The position numbers were made by a program, and so were the translations under genes. A stretch of 64,000 nucleotides of DNA from Sycobia sp. Sy_11 (lineage: Eukaryota; Arthropoda; Insecta; Hymenoptera; Epichrysomallidae), in the NCBI GenBank assembly GCA_018907035.1, contig JACCIC010000212.1:434001-498000 (forward strand). The letters run 5' to 3'. Shown in pieces: positions 62,691 to 64,000 of this stretch. The first letter of the stretch is position 1. Every line of letters begins with the position of its first letter. The notes beneath the pieces were generated by a model. That model worked only from the letters and a program-made list of their open reading frames with translations. It searched no databases and was not told the origin of the DNA.

Positions 62691-64000
62691 GTCACCCTAT
62701 ACAAACGAGATACGAATGAAAGCTCGCGCGCTCATGCAGCGCTTTATATCTACTCGCAGTCGCCCATATGGCGGGTCAAATTTCGGGTGATATGCCTCAC
62801 TCGTCGATCGCAGCCTAAACACTTCGCGCAGCCGGACGGCCGGAAAACCCGAGGTGGTAATCCGAGACCGTCCATACTTCTTTCAAAATTATCGAGATTT
62901 TCTTAAATCTAAAATACAGTCACCTTATTTGTGAATCTGTAGAGTAGATTTTCGAAAAGGAAATTTCCGAATTTTCCGTCACAACACGTCACAAAACTCT
63001 TTCGTAAATCCTCAAGATTTTCCTCGAGCCAGTATTTGACTACCTTATTTGTAAATCATATAAACGCCAGTTTTCAGAAAAATCTTCGGTTTTACCCGTC
63101 ATGGTACGGATCAAGTGTACACCTTAGTCGTATACAATTTTATCGCCTTTAACGAAGATTTTCTCGCGATCTCTACTTCAACAATTAATTAATTTTCAAT
63201 TTAATTTAATTTCAAAATATAAATCAGTCGATACTCTTAAAAATCTTCGTCGAGAACATTATTCAAAATTTATTCGTTATCCCGTAAGTACTTACATGTA
63301 TATTATAAATAGTTTTTACGAATTTCATATTACGCCCTTTTGCGCGAGGAGTTCGCCTATAGATTTACTTCTTAAAAACGAATCCACAAATATCATATTA
63401 TTTTTACTCTTAATTATACCGTTTATTTAGATTCAAACAAAACACTTCTTGACATAAAATCTATCGCTATAGACTTACATTAAGTAATAATAAACCTATT
63501 AAAATATAATATGAACGTAAAATTATCCGAATATTCTTAAAACTATTACGCATTATATATTATAAAAGACTAAACAATTCTAGAAATTACAAATCTAAAA
63601 AATTTAAAACTATATCTGATGTCCTACGCTATTTGTTTAAACCATTTACGGATATAAAGCTATAAATCAAACATCTTATTTCATATATTATTTTACACGA
63701 TATAAAGACCCTTTAGTGTGATGTAATCTATATTCTAAATCTATAAATTAACAGAAATTTCTGTAAGTTTAAGTTTAAATTGTAAAAACTATAAGAAGGT
63801 ATTTTCTTGTTTAAATATAAATTCTTACAGCTAATTCGAGTTCTGTTCGTAACATTCATATTATTTCCTATTCTATAATATAATAATAACCTTGTATAAA
63901 GTAATAATCTCAGATGATTACTTTCATTAGGATCGACATAAAATTAAACAATAATAAAATCAATTACCATTCGCGAATTCCCCAGAGTGTTATTTTAATG
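62691..64000. other. GC-richer patch, tandem duplication, AT-rich end
   Basis: A small CpG-rich patch at 62715-62870 is followed by a diverged 120-bp tandem duplication and then AT-rich DNA to the end of the window. No gene recognised. Confidence 0.65.
62891..63130. repeat. Diverged 120-bp tandem duplication
   Basis: Two units start at 62891 and 63011. Shared words recur at exactly 120-bp spacing: AGATTTTC at 62895 and 63015, ACCTTATTTGT at 62922 and 63042; both units then end in an A-rich then TTTT...CCGTCA stretch. A possible third, less aligned copy of the first word lies near 63151. Because 120 is a multiple of three, the duplication keeps frame, but both units contain stops. Confidence 0.6.

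Noticed and set aside
1..64000. Well-known insect microRNAs (let-7, miR-1, miR-2, miR-8, miR-9, miR-10, miR-100, miR-125, miR-184, bantam and others), U6 and 5S
   Set aside because: I looked for their mature or core sequences by eye and saw none; a covariance-model search would be decisive.
1..64000. CRISPR arrays, bacterial operons or viral genes
   Set aside because: No spaced direct repeats, no ribosome-binding-site and gene series, and no recognisable viral or transposon proteins.

Overview
The window reads as animal nuclear DNA that is almost entirely non-coding. The only gene I can identify with confidence is an intron-containing tRNA-Ile (anticodon UAU) on the minus strand at 59227-59318. 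Its architecture (18-nt intron directly 3' of position 37, internal A and B boxes, oligo-T Pol III terminator) is eukaryotic. The abundance of CpG in non-coding blocks, the long (GA)n, (TA)n and (CA)n microsatellites and the patchwork base composition are what I would expect of an insect, most likely a hymenopteran (ant, bee or wasp). That assignment is an inference from overall look, not from a marker gene.

No open reading frame looks like a complete protein gene. The longest (212 codons, minus strand, 52521-53159) runs through a CT microsatellite and codes for Arg-Glu repeats. The other long frames sit in GC-rich blocks, where stop codons are rare on both strands and overlapping frames are expected. 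I found no rRNA, snRNA, well-known insect microRNA, CRISPR array, or recognisable transposase or reverse transcriptase. The window is best understood as intergenic or intronic DNA near larger genes.

Layout: about twenty GC- and CpG-rich blocks of 0.3-2 kb alternate with AT-rich stretches of 0.5-4 kb. The main GC-rich blocks are near 3.0-3.7, 4.26-4.79, 5.8-6.3, 7.3-7.9, 10.6-11.05, 13.6-14.3, 15.1-15.7, 19.9-20.8, 22.4-23.6, 29.0-29.6, 30.8-31.3, 32.6-33.3, 34.8-36.1, 36.4-37.2, 39.4-40.4, 41.3-42.6, 43.9-44.5, 49.4-50.1, 51.7-52.0, 52.5-54.5 and 56.3-57.3 kb. Most of these carry or border GA/CT tracts and runs of 8-14 G or C. The longest, 52.5-54.5 kb, has CRE and E-box motifs beside a 59-bp CT tract and several splice-donor-like sites; it is the best candidate promoter or first-exon region.

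Weaker signals are a possible terminal exon with a zinc-finger-like Cys/His pattern (minus strand, 11266-11411), a diverged 120-bp tandem duplication near the right end (62891-63130), two mirror-image composite microsatellites (35.1 and 46.4 kb), and several perfect palindromes and stem-loops. Nothing here amounts to a gene system working together: the tRNA is transcribed on its own by RNA polymerase III, and the rest is candidate regulatory or neutral DNA.
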